From Anisakis pegreffii (lineage: Eukaryota; Nematoda; Chromadorea; Rhabditida; Anisakidae): a DNA stretch of 64,000 bases. This document shows positions 24,824-37,346 of this stretch, one piece after another; within the stretch, counting starts at the first letter, position 1, and each line of letters starts with the position of its first letter. The notes under the pieces are model-generated. The model had not been told where the DNA came from. It worked only from the letters and a program-made list of their open reading frames with translations, and made no database searches. The position numbers and the translations under genes are program-made. The stretch lies in assembly GCA_035041965.1 (NCBI GenBank), contig JAPYMA010001814.1, forward strand, positions 62,001 through 126,000, given 5' to 3'.

Positions 24824-27244
24824 ATGCCAAATCAAGCGAATCAACAAATTGGAAACATTCAATCAAGCAGCGGAGCTGGTATAGGTCAACAACACACAAT
24901 GCAAATGGTTGCTGATGATTTAGATCAGCTGGTCGTACAAGGTGCGATTATTTCGTTGTGCAAACGTTTTGCTAGAATGCTCGATGATGTGAATGAATTT
25001 TCAAGTGCAGATTCATTTCTGAATGCTTATTTCTGAATAGTGTATCAGTATAGATTTCACCGCAACCAATTTAAAAGTTAACATTGATTTTGTTAGGCGG
25101 TTGTGTCATTTCACCTACAGTTTTGGATGCTTATTTAAAAATTAAGTTGAACAACCTAGTCGACCATTAGCAAAAATAACAATTGGAAATTTGTGCGGAT
25201 ATGAGCGATTTGAAAGTTATTTGGGCACATTCTTGTATTCGTTGAATGAGCGAGTAAATTTCATTGGAAAATTTGAGCATATTGAATTGAACAGGTGGTG
25301 TTGTATCGTCATCAAACACAACGTCAAGTGGTGTGAAAAGGAAAGAGATATACAGATATGAAGCACCGTTCACCCTGTACGCCACTTCATGGTCACAGCA
25401 TCCTGACCCATCCAAAAAGTTTCGATTAGCATCTGCGAGTTTCATTGAAGAATACAATAATAAGGTTTATTTGTTGTATTCTATTGCATATTTTGTGTTG
25501 ATAAATAAGTAGTGTTTCGTCGGCCGCTAAGAGAAAAACAGAGCATATTGTCAGTCATAATGACAGTGATGGATTTCAGGTTTCCATAGTTCAGTTGGAC
25601 GAGGAGGCTGGTGAATTCATTCACCGCGGCATGTTCGATCACCCTTATCCGGCCACTAAAGTCATGTGGATACCAGATCAAGTAGGGTTTCATTGTAATC
25701 ACACGTTATTATTGAAGTGATTTTGATTTCGATTGCTTTCACTGTGGCTTTTTGGAAGGGCGTTTGGTTGGAAAATGTTTCACGTTGAAATGGCACACCC
25801 ATTGCGGTAAAGATGAGACTGATTTGTGGGAGTTTCAGAAAGGGATTTATCCGGATATGCTGGCGACGAGTGGTGATTATTTGCGGTTATGGCGAGTTGG
25901 TGAAGAGAACGGAGCACGCATTGAAGTATTGCTTAACAATGTGAGTTGAAAATGGATTTGCAGAAGTTGCTTGTATAAGATTATATGCTTTTTTGATTAA
26001 TATAATGACCTTGTTGGATTTTGTATTAATATAAACACTCGTGTTTCAGAACAGAAGTAGTGAATATTGCGCACCTCTAACGTCGTTCGATTGGAATGAT
26101 GTTGATATATCTTTAATTGGAACATCAAGTATCGATACCACTTGCACGATATGGCAAATTGAAGTCGGTTTTCCAATTTGCGCACAGTTCAATTTTTAAT
26201 TCAATATTCTACTCGTTCAAATTGCGTATCCATTTTAAGAGTTGTTAGTGTGGAAAACGTACATCGTTTCTATCGCTTGTGCAGTTTTGGTAATGAAAGC
26301 GATTGTTGAAGTTGTTGAATGGTTGCAGACGGGTCAAGCGATTGGATGCTATCGAACCACCGAAGGAAGCGTCAAAACACAGTTGATAGCACACGACAAG
26401 GAAGTGTTCGATATAGCATTCTCGAGACTGGGTAACGGTCGTGAGGTATTCGCGAGTGTCGGAGCGGACGGTAGTGTGCGCATGTTCGATCTGAGACATC
26501 TGGAGCATTCAACGATCATATTCGAAGAGCCGAATCGTGTGCCTTTACTGAGATTGGCTTGTAACAAGCAAGACCATAACTATATCGCCACTTTTGCACA
26601 AGACTCCAATGAGGTCCATATCTGTCCTTCTATCGCTGTCATTTGCACATTTGCACGAATGAATCTCATTAAATGCTATCAAGTTTTGATTGAAGGTGAT
26701 AATATTGGATGTTCGTATTCCGTGTACACCAGTGGCCAAACTGAATAACCATCGTGCTACCGTGAACGGTATGGCATGGGCACCGCATTCATCTTGTCAC
26801 ATTTGTACTGCTGGTTCGTTTGTTTTGTTGTTTTTTACAAGTTGATCGAGTGTAATTCGATTGATATTTAAGGTGATGATAACCAAGCACTCATATGGGA
26901 TATACACTCAATGCCGAGACCAGTGGATGATCCTATTCTCGCCTATCAAGCCGGAGGAGAGGTGAGCCTCATTTAATCGTTTTCCTTTACAGTTGTTTGC
27001 TGTGTCCTTATTGTTTGGAACTCAATAGATATTTTTGAAGAATTTTCGGTAATAGTAAAACAATACGATTTCCCCTTCAAAGTCTGTTGAAAATTTAACA
27101 GATGTAGAAGGGAATCGTCGTTCTTTAATTGAAATCTAAGTTTGGCCATCTTATTCTTAGGTGAATCAAGTACATTGGGCGGCTGCGTTTCCTGATTGGA
27201 TTTCAATATGTTATAATCAGTGGCTGGAGATTTTACGAGTGTAA
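24824..27244 (+). CDS. swan-1: DCAF7/WDR68 (AN11, SWAN) family WD40 protein, conserved copy
   Basis: Nine exons (24824-24941, 25295-25464, 25580-25681, 25839-25940, 26050-26163, 26329-26613, 26696-26813, 26873-26961, 27161-27244) join in perfect phase to 393 residues. From residue ~54 ([11 protein letters not shown]) to the end (WLEILRV) the protein tracks human-type DCAF7 closely: [17 protein letters not shown] segment, [53 protein letters not shown] and VKL-like NNHRA. The first ~50 residues are a low-complexity Gln/Ser/Gly tail. A cytoplasmic and nuclear adaptor for DYRK-type kinases and Rac control is expected from the family. Exon 6 equals exons 6+7 of the upstream copy without the intron. 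The symbol is by family similarity; orthology to the worm SWAN-1 versus SWAN-2 was not tested. An upstream non-coding exon is possible because an acceptor (GAAATAG) precedes the ATG. Confidence 0.93.
27065..27118 (+). ncRNA. microRNA-precursor-like hairpin in a WD40 gene intron
   Basis: Within the 199-base last intron, 27065-27088 folds back on 27097-27118: six pairs, one-base bulge, three pairs, one-base bulge, three pairs, a small internal loop, six pairs, and an 8-base terminal loop. About 20 Watson-Crick pairs with small bulges is typical of a pre-miRNA, but no expression evidence is available and chance hairpins occur in AT-rich introns. Confidence 0.3.
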
Positions 27245-29112
27245 CCGACTGAATATGGCTACTTTTAACAATGAATTCGTTGCTTCCGCCGAGGAATTTG
27301 CTTCTTGACCACTGGTCATGAGCAATGTTCCAGTAAGGATATATGAATACGGAATATGTCAAGCAGTTATCACTGTTGAAATGTCATTTTTATGATTTAA
27401 TTTTTAACTACCAAATGCTCAAACATGCGCTGAATAGGTAGAGCCAGCGAACGCGCAAACCTGATATTTAAATTGATGTTATGGCATCGATTACGAACAC
27501 TTTATTTTATTGAGCATTTCGTGATTTGATACTATCATCTTGTGTGCCATGGACTGTTGTTATGCAGATTTTTATAAAGTTTATTAAGTTCTATATTTTT
27601 TGATTGCAATATATTATATGAATATGTCTATCGAGTGAACTCAATTCTAACGAAACCAAAACATGTGAAAGTAATTCATACTGACGCCTTCTTGCAACTC
27701 TGTAAAAGCATTATATGTCGTATTCTGTCATGTTCTGTTGATGCTGCATAGCTTCTGAAATGATGTAGACAGGCAGCTGTATATTTCGTTTGTTCCATTA
27801 CTCATTAATTTTGTATGCAAGCCTTTCGTTGCATTGAAATAAATATTATAGATTGCGTTGTACTTTTCTGATTGTGAGAAAATTTTCATTCAGAACCAGT
27901 GAAATACTCATTATTACATCGAAGAGAGTCGCTACGTACATCAGTCAGTACATACGTGTATGTGCAACTGAAACGACTGATACTCTCAAGTGACTTCATT
28001 ATTTTCCAAACGAATGCACATAAGTTGTTTTACTTATATTGGATTTGTTTCCTATCTTTCCGGGAACAGGTTGAGCAAATAGTTGGACTTTGCTTGATCC
28101 GGATAGAGTATCGGAATTTATCGTTAATCATTCATGAAAAAAGTAACCCTGTCTCACCTCTACAGCTATGTATTCATCGAGAATGTTCTTCGCATGGAAC
28201 TCTTTCTGAATGTTTGTAGATTTTCTGAATATGCCAGCGAAATATGCATTAAGATACCGAATTTCTAGGACTTCGGTTGACCAATAGAATTTCAAATACT
28301 CCTATCAACAGCTCTGCAATACAGTTTCACACGTTCATCATGTTTTTGATCGATGATTTCAAAAAAAAAAAACATTTAACTGTCGGCCATCGAATTCCTT
28401 TCCTTTCTTACAACAATTCCGGTTGAGTATTTTATTGGTTAACTTTGTGTTTGTATACGTTGAATGAATCAATATCATTCAATTACAATGTGAAATTATT
28501 TGTGTGTTCTTAAACTCACTCCAATGATCATTTAAGACATTGTAGTCACAATTGAAATGTAGTTCTCTTGAAAAGTTCTTTCTTAATTTATGTTGTTTCA
28601 AATCATTTTTTCACTTTCATTTCATCAGATTCGCTCAACCAGACAAACGTTTAATTACGCGTCATGAATTCAAATTGCGATCAAATAATTTCTTTAGAAT
28701 GCTTTCCCAAAGGAATTGAATCGTTAGTGAATGTGTCGTAGCTGTTTGAAGTCTCATGGAAACATTCACTCAGCTGTCTAATAGTTTGGTTTTTTTCGCA
28801 TTTTTTCTCACAGATTAATTCAAAGAATGTGATGTCAGACTTATTTGCTCGAATCCATCTCTCTTTAAATGTTATTTATTTTGCCATCAACACATTCCGT
28901 CACCCATCGTCATCCGTTTGTGTTTGCGTTTCGCAGTTCATTTCTGATGCGATTCATTTTTTCTTGCTTATGGTGATATGGCAATCTTTGATAAATCACA
29001 CATATCGCATTGATTTATTCACATTAATGCAATTTGTCGCTCGAATTGAAATTGCTTCATTGAGAAGAAGGAGAAAGAAGTAAGAGCTGACTGTTTCTTA
29101 GAAACCAAACTG
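27245..29112. other. intergenic between WD40 and flavin oxidoreductase genes
   Basis: No recognisable exons. A 106-codon frame at 27899-28219 lacks domain similarity and plausible splice partners. AATAAA at 27838 is a distant possible poly(A) signal for the WD40 gene. Confidence 0.4.
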
Positions 29113-30910
29113 ATGTTCAGAAGTTTCAAAAAGATGTCCGCATCTTCGAGTTTGGAATCAATTGCGAGCATTCTTGGTTCGCCGCTGGTATTCAAAGCAT
29201 CTCAGCGAATTGCATGCAATCGCTTCCTGAAAGCCGCACTTACGGAACGTCTCGCAACATGGGATCCAAGCAATCCATCGTCAAACGGAATACCAACCGA
29301 GCCAATTTTCAATATGTATCAAAAGTGGGGTAATGGCGGTTTCGGCATGATCTTAACGGGCAATATAATGATTGACAAATACCATCTGGAATCGGCTGGC
29401 AATATGATCATAGCCAAAGAAATCGACTCGCAGTTAAGACGTGAATCGTTTGCGAAACTTGCCGGTTGCATGAAATCCCAGCCGAAGACACTTGCGATCG
29501 TTCAACTCAGTCATCCTGGTCGCCAAACCCCCATAACGATTAATCCGCGTCCGTTCTCAGCATCTGATATTCAGCTGAAAGTCACTCGACGTTTCACTGG
29601 CTTCGGTGTTCCGATTACTCTCAGCACCGAACAAATCAAAACCGAGGTTAGCTTATTTCATAGACTTGAGCTTTAAAGACAACCCAAATCGTCGTCGTTA
29701 TAAGCTTATTTAGTCGAAAAAGCTGTTCTGAATCTGAAAAAAATCACCTTTAATCTAAGAACATCTGTTTAATCTGAAAAACCCTCATTCTAGTCTTCTC
29801 AAAACTCCTGATGATGTCTCGAGACAATTGATTTCCCATCGCTATCTAACTTATATTAAATGATGTAGGCCTGCTAGACTGTGATATATTGCAGTAGAAT
29901 TCAGGATCATAGGTAAAATGATTTTGTGGCATCTGACCTCATCACATAAGCTTTCTCCTTCCCATTTGCTGTGCTCATGACTTTTACCCACGGGAACGGA
30001 TGTGAACTGTGAAAGTGTGTGATAAGTTCACAATCATACGACTTGAACTCATCAGTAGGCATCTAACTGATGTGAATGTTGACAGGTGATCGATAAGTTC
30101 ACTTATGCAGCTCGTTATTGTGAAGAAGCTGGCTTCGATGGTGTACAGTTGCATGCAGCACACGGTTATCTGATATCGCAGTTCATGTCACCGACAACCA
30201 ACAAACGCTCTGATCAGTACGGTGGATCGTGTGAGAATCGTACGCGTATTTTGTTGGAGATTTACGATGCGATCAAGAAGGTGGTTAAGAGCAATTTCAT
30301 TGTCGGTGTGAAAATGAATTCGGTGGAATTTCAAAAAGATGGATTGAAACCGAAAGATGCGCTCGAGATCTGTAAGCTGATCGATAAGGCTGGATTTGAC
30401 TTCATTGAACTGTCTGGTGGTACCATTGAAGAGTTCGCATTCTCACATAAACGTGAGTCGACGAAACTGAGAGAAGCGTTCTTTTTGGATTTTGCCGAAG
30501 AAATTATTCGACATATGCAAAATTGTATTGTCTATGTTACGGGTGGTTTTCGTACGGCCAAGGGTATGGCAAATGCCATCAAAAACGGTTCAACGCATGG
30601 AGTTGGCTTAGGCCGGCCGATCACACAAGAACCTGATCTACCGAAAAAGATTTTGGGTGGACTTAGTGAGAGGGCCAAGAGAAGTCTGTTGAATGAGGAC
30701 GATTTTGGACTGACCAATATGGCGAGTAATACACAAATGGCACAGGCGGGCGCAAAACCGTTGAACTCTGATCCATGTGAGGGTATAATGGACTTAAGCG
30801 ATGAGAAGACCGTAGAAAACTACAAGAAAGCTGTCCAAGCGTACTCGAAGCAAATCCAAAAATTAGCTCTTGAAAATCAACCAATCTACGGCGTCCTCGA
30901 ATTTCCATGA
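29113..30910 (+). CDS. NADH:flavin oxidoreductase, Old Yellow Enzyme family
   Basis: Two exons (29113-29646 and 30086-30910, phase 0, CAG acceptor) encode 452 residues forming a single FMN-binding TIM barrel. Diagnostic segments are an N-terminal [10 protein letters not shown] (19-45 region), [10 protein letters not shown] (79-88), QLSHPGRQ (131-138), the active-site block [20 protein letters not shown] followed by DQYGGS and ENRTR (about 201-232), [10 protein letters not shown], and the phosphate-binding end [12 protein letters not shown] plus GVGLGRP. These enzymes use NAD(P)H and FMN to reduce activated C=C bonds; the substrate is unknown. The family is common in bacteria, fungi and plants and also present in nematodes. 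The exons are longer and more GC-rich than those of neighbouring genes. The first ATG is used; a second at residue 8 is possible. Confidence 0.93.
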
Positions 30911-31730
30911 ATATTTCCTGGTTGATGATAGGTTTCTCTTAATTTGACTTACCGGGATTGAGAACTTCAACGCGTCTGAGTGAAAGTAAGAGTTGATGTT
31001 CGGGACCAGTCTAGTTGTAAGCTGGAATGTGAACTCACGTCCAAGATTATTTAGGTCAGTATGGGAACGGAATATTTGAAGCATTCTCAAGTGATACGTA
31101 CATGGTATTGATATCAATTTACTTGTTTTGTTCATTATTTATTTCATTATAATTATGACTGCTGTTCATAATTATATTGACCAGATTAACGTTCCGTTCA
31201 AATCAAACAACTCAAATATGTTGTTGTCAATTGTATTGTATCATTTCGCTTTTTGTATTCACTTCGATCACATCATTCTTATCATATTCAAATTCAACGT
31301 AATAAATGTTTTTAGTGGTTATTCAAATTTGTAATCCTCAAGATCAGTCAGTGAAAACCACCGAATTTTAGTGTTTCGCACTCTAAGTGTTCGTCTGGTG
31401 GTTTGGCCTCGAGAAGTTTCGTCGTTTGGTCTGATTTTCATAGACTGGATTTATTGCATTCATCTGGATGAGTTTACGATTAAAAATGAAACGTGCGATG
31501 ATTAATAGTGAACAAAAAACTATGTTCTTTGATATCCCATCCGTTCCGTTTCTATTGTTCCTTTAATGGAATTTCAAATGCATCCCTCAGCTGGGCAATT
31601 CGTCGCCACGATGATTTGCGTCAAACTTTCGACTTTTGAATTGTCTCTTTTTTGGAAGGTGGTTCATGCAGCTTGAGTCACCCTGATCGAAAACATTTAC
31701 AAATGTTAAATTTTGAGTGGTGTGAAAGAG
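30911..31730. other. intergenic
   Basis: Only short frames without recognisable content. The region ends immediately 5' of the MSP-domain gene, so its right end probably holds that gene's promoter, but no motif stands out. Confidence 0.4.
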
Positions 31731-33351
31731 ATGGAAACAGTAGCATATATGAGTAATGATCACTTCATTTGGACGAATGAAAATGCAGATGTTGAATTAA
31801 TTGAGCCTAGAATAACGGCGTCAATCGACAAAAATTGGTTGATTTTCGGAAAACAGGTGAACCGAAATTTATATTCCATATCGAAAGCACCATCCCTCCA
31901 GTGATGTCCTTATAATAATTCACGCAGTCAGTTAACATTAAGCAAATAACTAAGTCTGTCGTTGGTACCTGAAACATCTGAACTCAACTTTTAACAGCAC
32001 TCAAATGACAATTCATAAACCAGGTTGATCGTCCACCTCAGTCTCACACTATCATGTTGATTAATCACGGTGAACACGCGATAGCATTCAAGATTCACAC
32101 CAGTGACAATTATGCATACTTTGTTTCACAGGTACTTCTTTTGTATGATTAAAGAAATTCATTCCTATCAAGCAACTTCAACTGTCCATAATGATCAGAA
32201 CATCCTACAAAAGTGTTTCAATTCATCTGCGATCATCAACCACTAATCAAGTCTCCTATATTCATGCAAATCAGTGAAGTAATTTGCCAGAATGTCAAGT
32301 AAACGAATCAAATACCAATAAAATTGTCCTTCCAAAGCGGCCAATCGCCAAAGAGACCTATATTCTTTACGGTAAGATTAAGTTCGAGAGAGGTCGAGGA
32401 ATAACGGTGAATGCACTCAAGGTGTGTGGTGTTGTGTTCGGTCGTCGTTTATTCTCGTTGCCGCATGTTCGAACGCGCAATTCGGTATCGATCACGATCA
32501 GTCGTCGTCCAACGAAATGCTTCAAAGTGGATGATGAATACCCGAATATTCAACGCACTGAACTGTTGGTTTGCATCATCTTACTGTTTCGTTGTTATCG
32601 GTAAAGTGCCACTTTTAGGTTCGATAAGAACCAAAGGACATCAGCAATGATAACGTGATGCAATTATGACCTAAGCTTTTCGTCATCGTAACAACGCAAT
32701 CAAATTCTTTTATTCCGTAAACAAATAACAAATTCCTCAACCTTTCACTCTAAAAATGTGTCCTCAAGTGAATACGAAACTGCAACTAGCAACTGTTATT
32801 ATGAGTGCAATAATGAGAAAAGAAAGACAAATTTGATGCCATCGCTACGGAGAACGATAATATCAATCGAACAGATACAACTGAACTCTTAAATGAGCAT
32901 ACATTCCTTCGAATTCAGATTCTAGTAAAGAATTGATTGACCAAATAAATTTATCGCAAAAATCAAAATTTTTTCAATTTCAAATTGTGAAATTTCAAAA
33001 AAGTTGATTGCTATTTGTCGATTCAGACCGAGGAAGGATCGACTATTCATTTATGTGGCACCAGTATTCAGTTGGACCACTGAACCTGCGTCACTTTTCA
33101 ATCATACAATGCCTTATGAAAAACTTAGAATTTGCTTGGAATACACTGCGCAACCGCTTGACGATACTCGTCGTAAGAATGTTTATTTGATATTCGTTCA
33201 AATAATGCGAAGGCGAAGCGCGATCGAACATTTTCAAAACACAGTAAAAAGAATGAAAGCAAACCAAAAAGTTAACCTTTTTCTAAAGAAAGCAAAATTT
33301 TCCCCATTTATTTCCGATGTTTTATTGTATCCAATGTTTGTGCATAGTTGA
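31731..33351 (+). CDS. MSP (major sperm protein)-domain protein
   Basis: Exons 31731-31856, 32024-32131, about 32284-32421 and about 33002-33351 carry one MSP domain: VELIEPRITAS, then HTIMLINHGEHAIAFKIHTS and DNYAYFVS (the strand pair that defines the fold), and after the long third intron ICRFRPRKDRLFIYVAPV. The basic tail of ~60 residues after the domain ends at TGA 33349-33351. MSP-domain proteins are typical of nematodes; some are sperm cytoskeletal proteins, others are VAP-like or regulatory. This one is diverged and longer than the ~127-residue sperm MSP, so a sperm role is only an inference. The junction between exons 2 and 3 is not resolved: no phase-0 acceptor free of a stop is visible. 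Intron 3 contains the second copy of a dispersed repeat that begins exactly at the exon boundary. Confidence 0.75.
32422..32705 (+). repeat. dispersed repeat, copy B (inverted partner at 14405-14700)
   Basis: It lies inside the third intron of the MSP-domain gene, starting at the donor GTGTGT. See copy A for shared blocks. The two copies are 18 kb apart in opposite orientation. Confidence 0.85.
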
Positions 33352-36300
33352 CGCTCATAACTTGTTCCAATTCGAATGATTAACATTTTGCGTTTGAAAA
33401 AAGCGATCATTGAACACACGCTCGATCATTGCGACAATATTTCTTTCTAATCGGACGGTTTCGTCATAATTGATTCGTTAGAAATCAGCTGATTTTTGAG
33501 CGAAAAGAACAAAAAATGAACTGAAAAAAATGACTGTTTACAGCTCGCGCTTCGTTAAATAAACGATGGATTGGCTGGAATACATGGAGTCGACATCTCA
33601 GAGAACTGAGACGATCAGTTAAAAATAGCCCGAAACAAGTCAGTGATAAGCAGTAGTAAATGATGACAGCCTCGAGTATCTGTTAGTTTGTTGATTGTTT
33701 ATGATGCGACAAAGTTTATCCTAGAATGAATGATATGTAAAATTGCGTTTTTGTATTTAGTCATTCTTCATTCTATTGTGATATCTTTTAAAACATTTAT
33801 ATGTATGCTTTGGTTAATTGAACGTTGACATTGAATTCCACATATAACATCCAGCAATACTCCATATTAATACAATATTCGATTTAATGAAAATTTCCTA
33901 CTAATCTAACCTGACGAAATACTCAGCGATCTCTAATACAGTTTCAAAACGAAAAATTTCCATAATCAACTTATCACATTGCACCTCACAACATCTATTC
34001 AAAAGTCCATATATAATACAGGAGAAGTTGAGCGTTTTTTGCAACAAAATAAATCGCCCAGTTACTGGAAATGCAATGGAATCGATCAAGAACGGATTGT
34101 GTCTTCAAAATGAAATTCTTTTAATCAAATCGTATTTTTCGTTATAATTTCATTGCTTTCTGAGGATTTCAATTAAGCTTATTGTGCAAACAGAGTGCAT
34201 ATGAAAATTTCCTAGAGCGATGCGAACAGCAACTGCATTTGCGTTGAAGTTAATGAAATTTCGTGTGTACTATAAGTGTGTCATTTGTGCGTCTTATTGG
34301 AGAGTTATTCGCGTCATCCACTATCGGTTATGACACGACGAAAGGCTTCACATGCTGTCTCTATGACGTAAATTCTTCTTGCTCAAACAAATCGATATCC
34401 ACACATCCTCAGACGACAGTTGCTTGCAGTCACGTTTTCGGCTGATCTATACCATCCAAGTCATAGCAAATAATTGTTTATGTTCTCCTCTAGAATGCGT
34501 AGGAACTCGACGATCAAAATGTTGTGATGTCTCGAACTCAAAACATTTTCATATAAATATCATAACTCAAAACATAAGATATCATAACAAGAATCGTTCT
34601 TACGTGTAGCATTCAATAGGATCGTATTACATTCACGATGATATTTACGAATGATTCGCTGTCACAACACATTATGAATGGTTATTGTAAATCTATAAAT
34701 TACGTTTCTCATTTGACGATCGATATTGTGATACGATGACGTTGAGTTGTGACAAATTCATCGCGCACCCAATATGACATCATTGTTATTGTTGATAAAA
34801 GGCGATTTCAAGTCTTTTTCGAAATTCGATTGATGGCAATTTAATTGTGCATTAATGAATGTGAAAACTGTCGAGAGAATATTTTGATGTTTAATTTATA
34901 GGGAGGGAAACCCTCCGCAAACAATATCGCTTCTAAAAGTAACTGAATGAAAACAGTTGATTATAATCGATGTAAAATCAAGTTTTTTCGAATCAGTTGA
35001 ATATTAGTTAAGACAGATTTGGCTTGATTAAAAACAAAACACCTAAGTTCGCTAGAAAGCACCGCGTTCACTTGCACACCCATCCTCAATGAAGATATTT
35101 TTCGTTTCTTCCGGAATAACGATGTATTGATCGTCTTAACGAGTAAACAAAATTTATAACGTAGAATATGTCTGTATGTTGTTGAAAACAAAATTTGTTC
35201 ATATCTGAGGATTGCGCTTCGCATTGCGTAGGATTTCAAACCGGTTTTATTGTGCTGATCGTATAGGGCGACGAGTTCGTCGCATTTCATTGTCAGTTTA
35301 TTCAAATAGTTTCCTTTTTCGGTACTTTTTCGATATTGCACTTTAATTTACTGCTTGAAATGCTATCGATGTTTTCGCAATCGCTCATCTTATTATTATA
35401 TAATCATCATTAGTATTGTATTGTTATTTCCTCATTACTATTGTATTTTATTTTTATCGTTCACATTTCTGTCACATTATATTATCGCTATTATTGTTAT
35501 TATGTTATTATTGGTATTAATGCGAATATCATGATTGATATGAGAATAATATCAGTATTCGAGCAAATTCACCATTTTCATATTGATGTTCTTCTCAATA
35601 TTTTGCGTTTACTTATTGCTTATTTTTGTTATTTTAGCAGTAAATATTATTATTGGTTGCTTATCAGATATTGCTAATTCTTATCAGGCATTATTCTTGT
35701 TATTCATAATGCATTTCTTTCTTATCATCTACCATTGATACTTTATTCCCCTATATATTTTGTTTAGCAATAAAGTCGTTCAGTCATTATTTGACCTTCC
35801 CTCATAAAACTGCTAACCGAACGTTGCAATTTGTCTTCAGTCGTGGCGCCTCTGTTCGAGGTATTAGCCTTCAAACGTTTCCTTTCGTGACAATTTCATT
35901 TGCACACATATTTGTGAATATGAATTCGAACTAGGAGGTGCCACTTAGAATTTATGACATAGGACTTAGGACATATTCAATCATAAACATGTATGCATCA
36001 AAGAGTACTCACTCACTATTGCAGATGTACATGGATACACATACTCGCCGCATATGGATGAGGTGTGGTTAGGCTTTATGAAATCTCCAATGGTACGCAG
36101 CCACAAACCTAATGAATCAGTCAGTCTATAGACTATAGTTGCGCGTGATGTCACTGAATGAGTGAAATGTGCTCATTGCTGTGCAATAAATAGCACAACG
36201 AACGCCTATGGTTCAATTCGAGATCAATATTCGTCGTCGTCTGCATGATGAATTAATGAGACAGACCATTAGGCTGGCAGTCAGCTTTCCTTTTCGAACG

Positions 36301-36872
36301 ATTAATGAAAGCTGTTTAGCTCAGAAACTGATTTGGATGTATATTGTGAAAGTCACTGTGCATTTCTGTATTGTGTAGATTATTGTGCTAGGAAACTGAT
36401 GTAGATTGTGCATTTTATAGTAGATATACATTGTGGAAGGCTATCATCATACGCTCAACTATAACAAACAAATTATTGTTTTGCTAGCTCCGAATGGATG
36501 ATGTTTATGTGCTCACTGAACACGAGGTCATCATCACTAGAGTCCCCTCCCCATTCGTTTCGTTAAAGCTATTATTCATATCATCATAACGCAAAACTAT
36601 TGACGCAATTACTTTTTCAAAAAATTGAGCCGGTTTTCCGCTCAGATTTCAGAGCGCAGAACAAGAGAATTTTCTCATTAAGTGGAAGAGTTCCCTATTG
36701 AATTTGCACTTTCCTTTCTGCCCAATTTCCAGTGAATCGTTTATATTCAGGCGAATCACTTCAACAAACAATCCGCGAATGTAACGAAATTAATCCGTAT
36801 TATTTGGAACGAAACAGAATTCTACCGCTTCGAATGGATTTCATTATTTGTGTCTGTGAAGTGCGTCTAGGG

Positions 36873-37050
36873 ATTCGTTAGTGCAATGAATGAATGAATG
36901 AACATTGAATGCGAGAATTTCATCTGTTATCGTTGAAGTAAACTTTTTTGCATCCGATTTTTGATTCGATGACATACTAAACGCATTTGCGGTTGGTTGG
37001 TTTAGAGAACGAAAACATTAAAAGAACACAACGCTCGTTCAGAAGTGTTA
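36873..37050. repeat. ~175-bp direct repeat, copy 1
   Basis: Runs from ATTCGTTAGTGCAATGAATG to CGTTCAGAAGTGTTA and matches 37347-37520 throughout with scattered substitutions. The start includes a GAAT tetranucleotide run that differs in length between copies. No coding content, terminal inverted repeats or target duplication was recognised. Confidence 0.85.
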
Positions 37051-37346
37051 ATGATTTCATTCTGTTAATTAAATTGCATCTAAGCTTGACGACTTTCCGT
37101 GAGGACAACATCACGTTTTAGGAATGCAATGAGCTGACATTGCTGCAATTTTCTCTGAATTTGTTGTACGATCACATTTTCATCGATGATTCACTTTTCA
37201 AAAAAATTTTTGACGTAGTTTTTTTTCGAGGATTGATTTATGTTCTAACAAACTAATCCGTCTGCACTTTGCGTTTAAGATATTCAGATTCGATTGTTTA
37301 TTGACTATTGATGAGTGATGCATGCTAAAACACTTGGACACTGACA

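Noticed and set aside
26245..26739. Overlapping - strand ORFs opposite the second WD40 gene
   Set aside because: They are antisense shadows of the conserved WD40 exon 6.
32411..32650. 79-codon frame ending NALNCWFASSY and its counterpart near 14534-14737
   Set aside because: The similarity of the two frames comes from the dispersed DNA repeat; neither has a conserved domain and the frames are not maintained over the full repeat.
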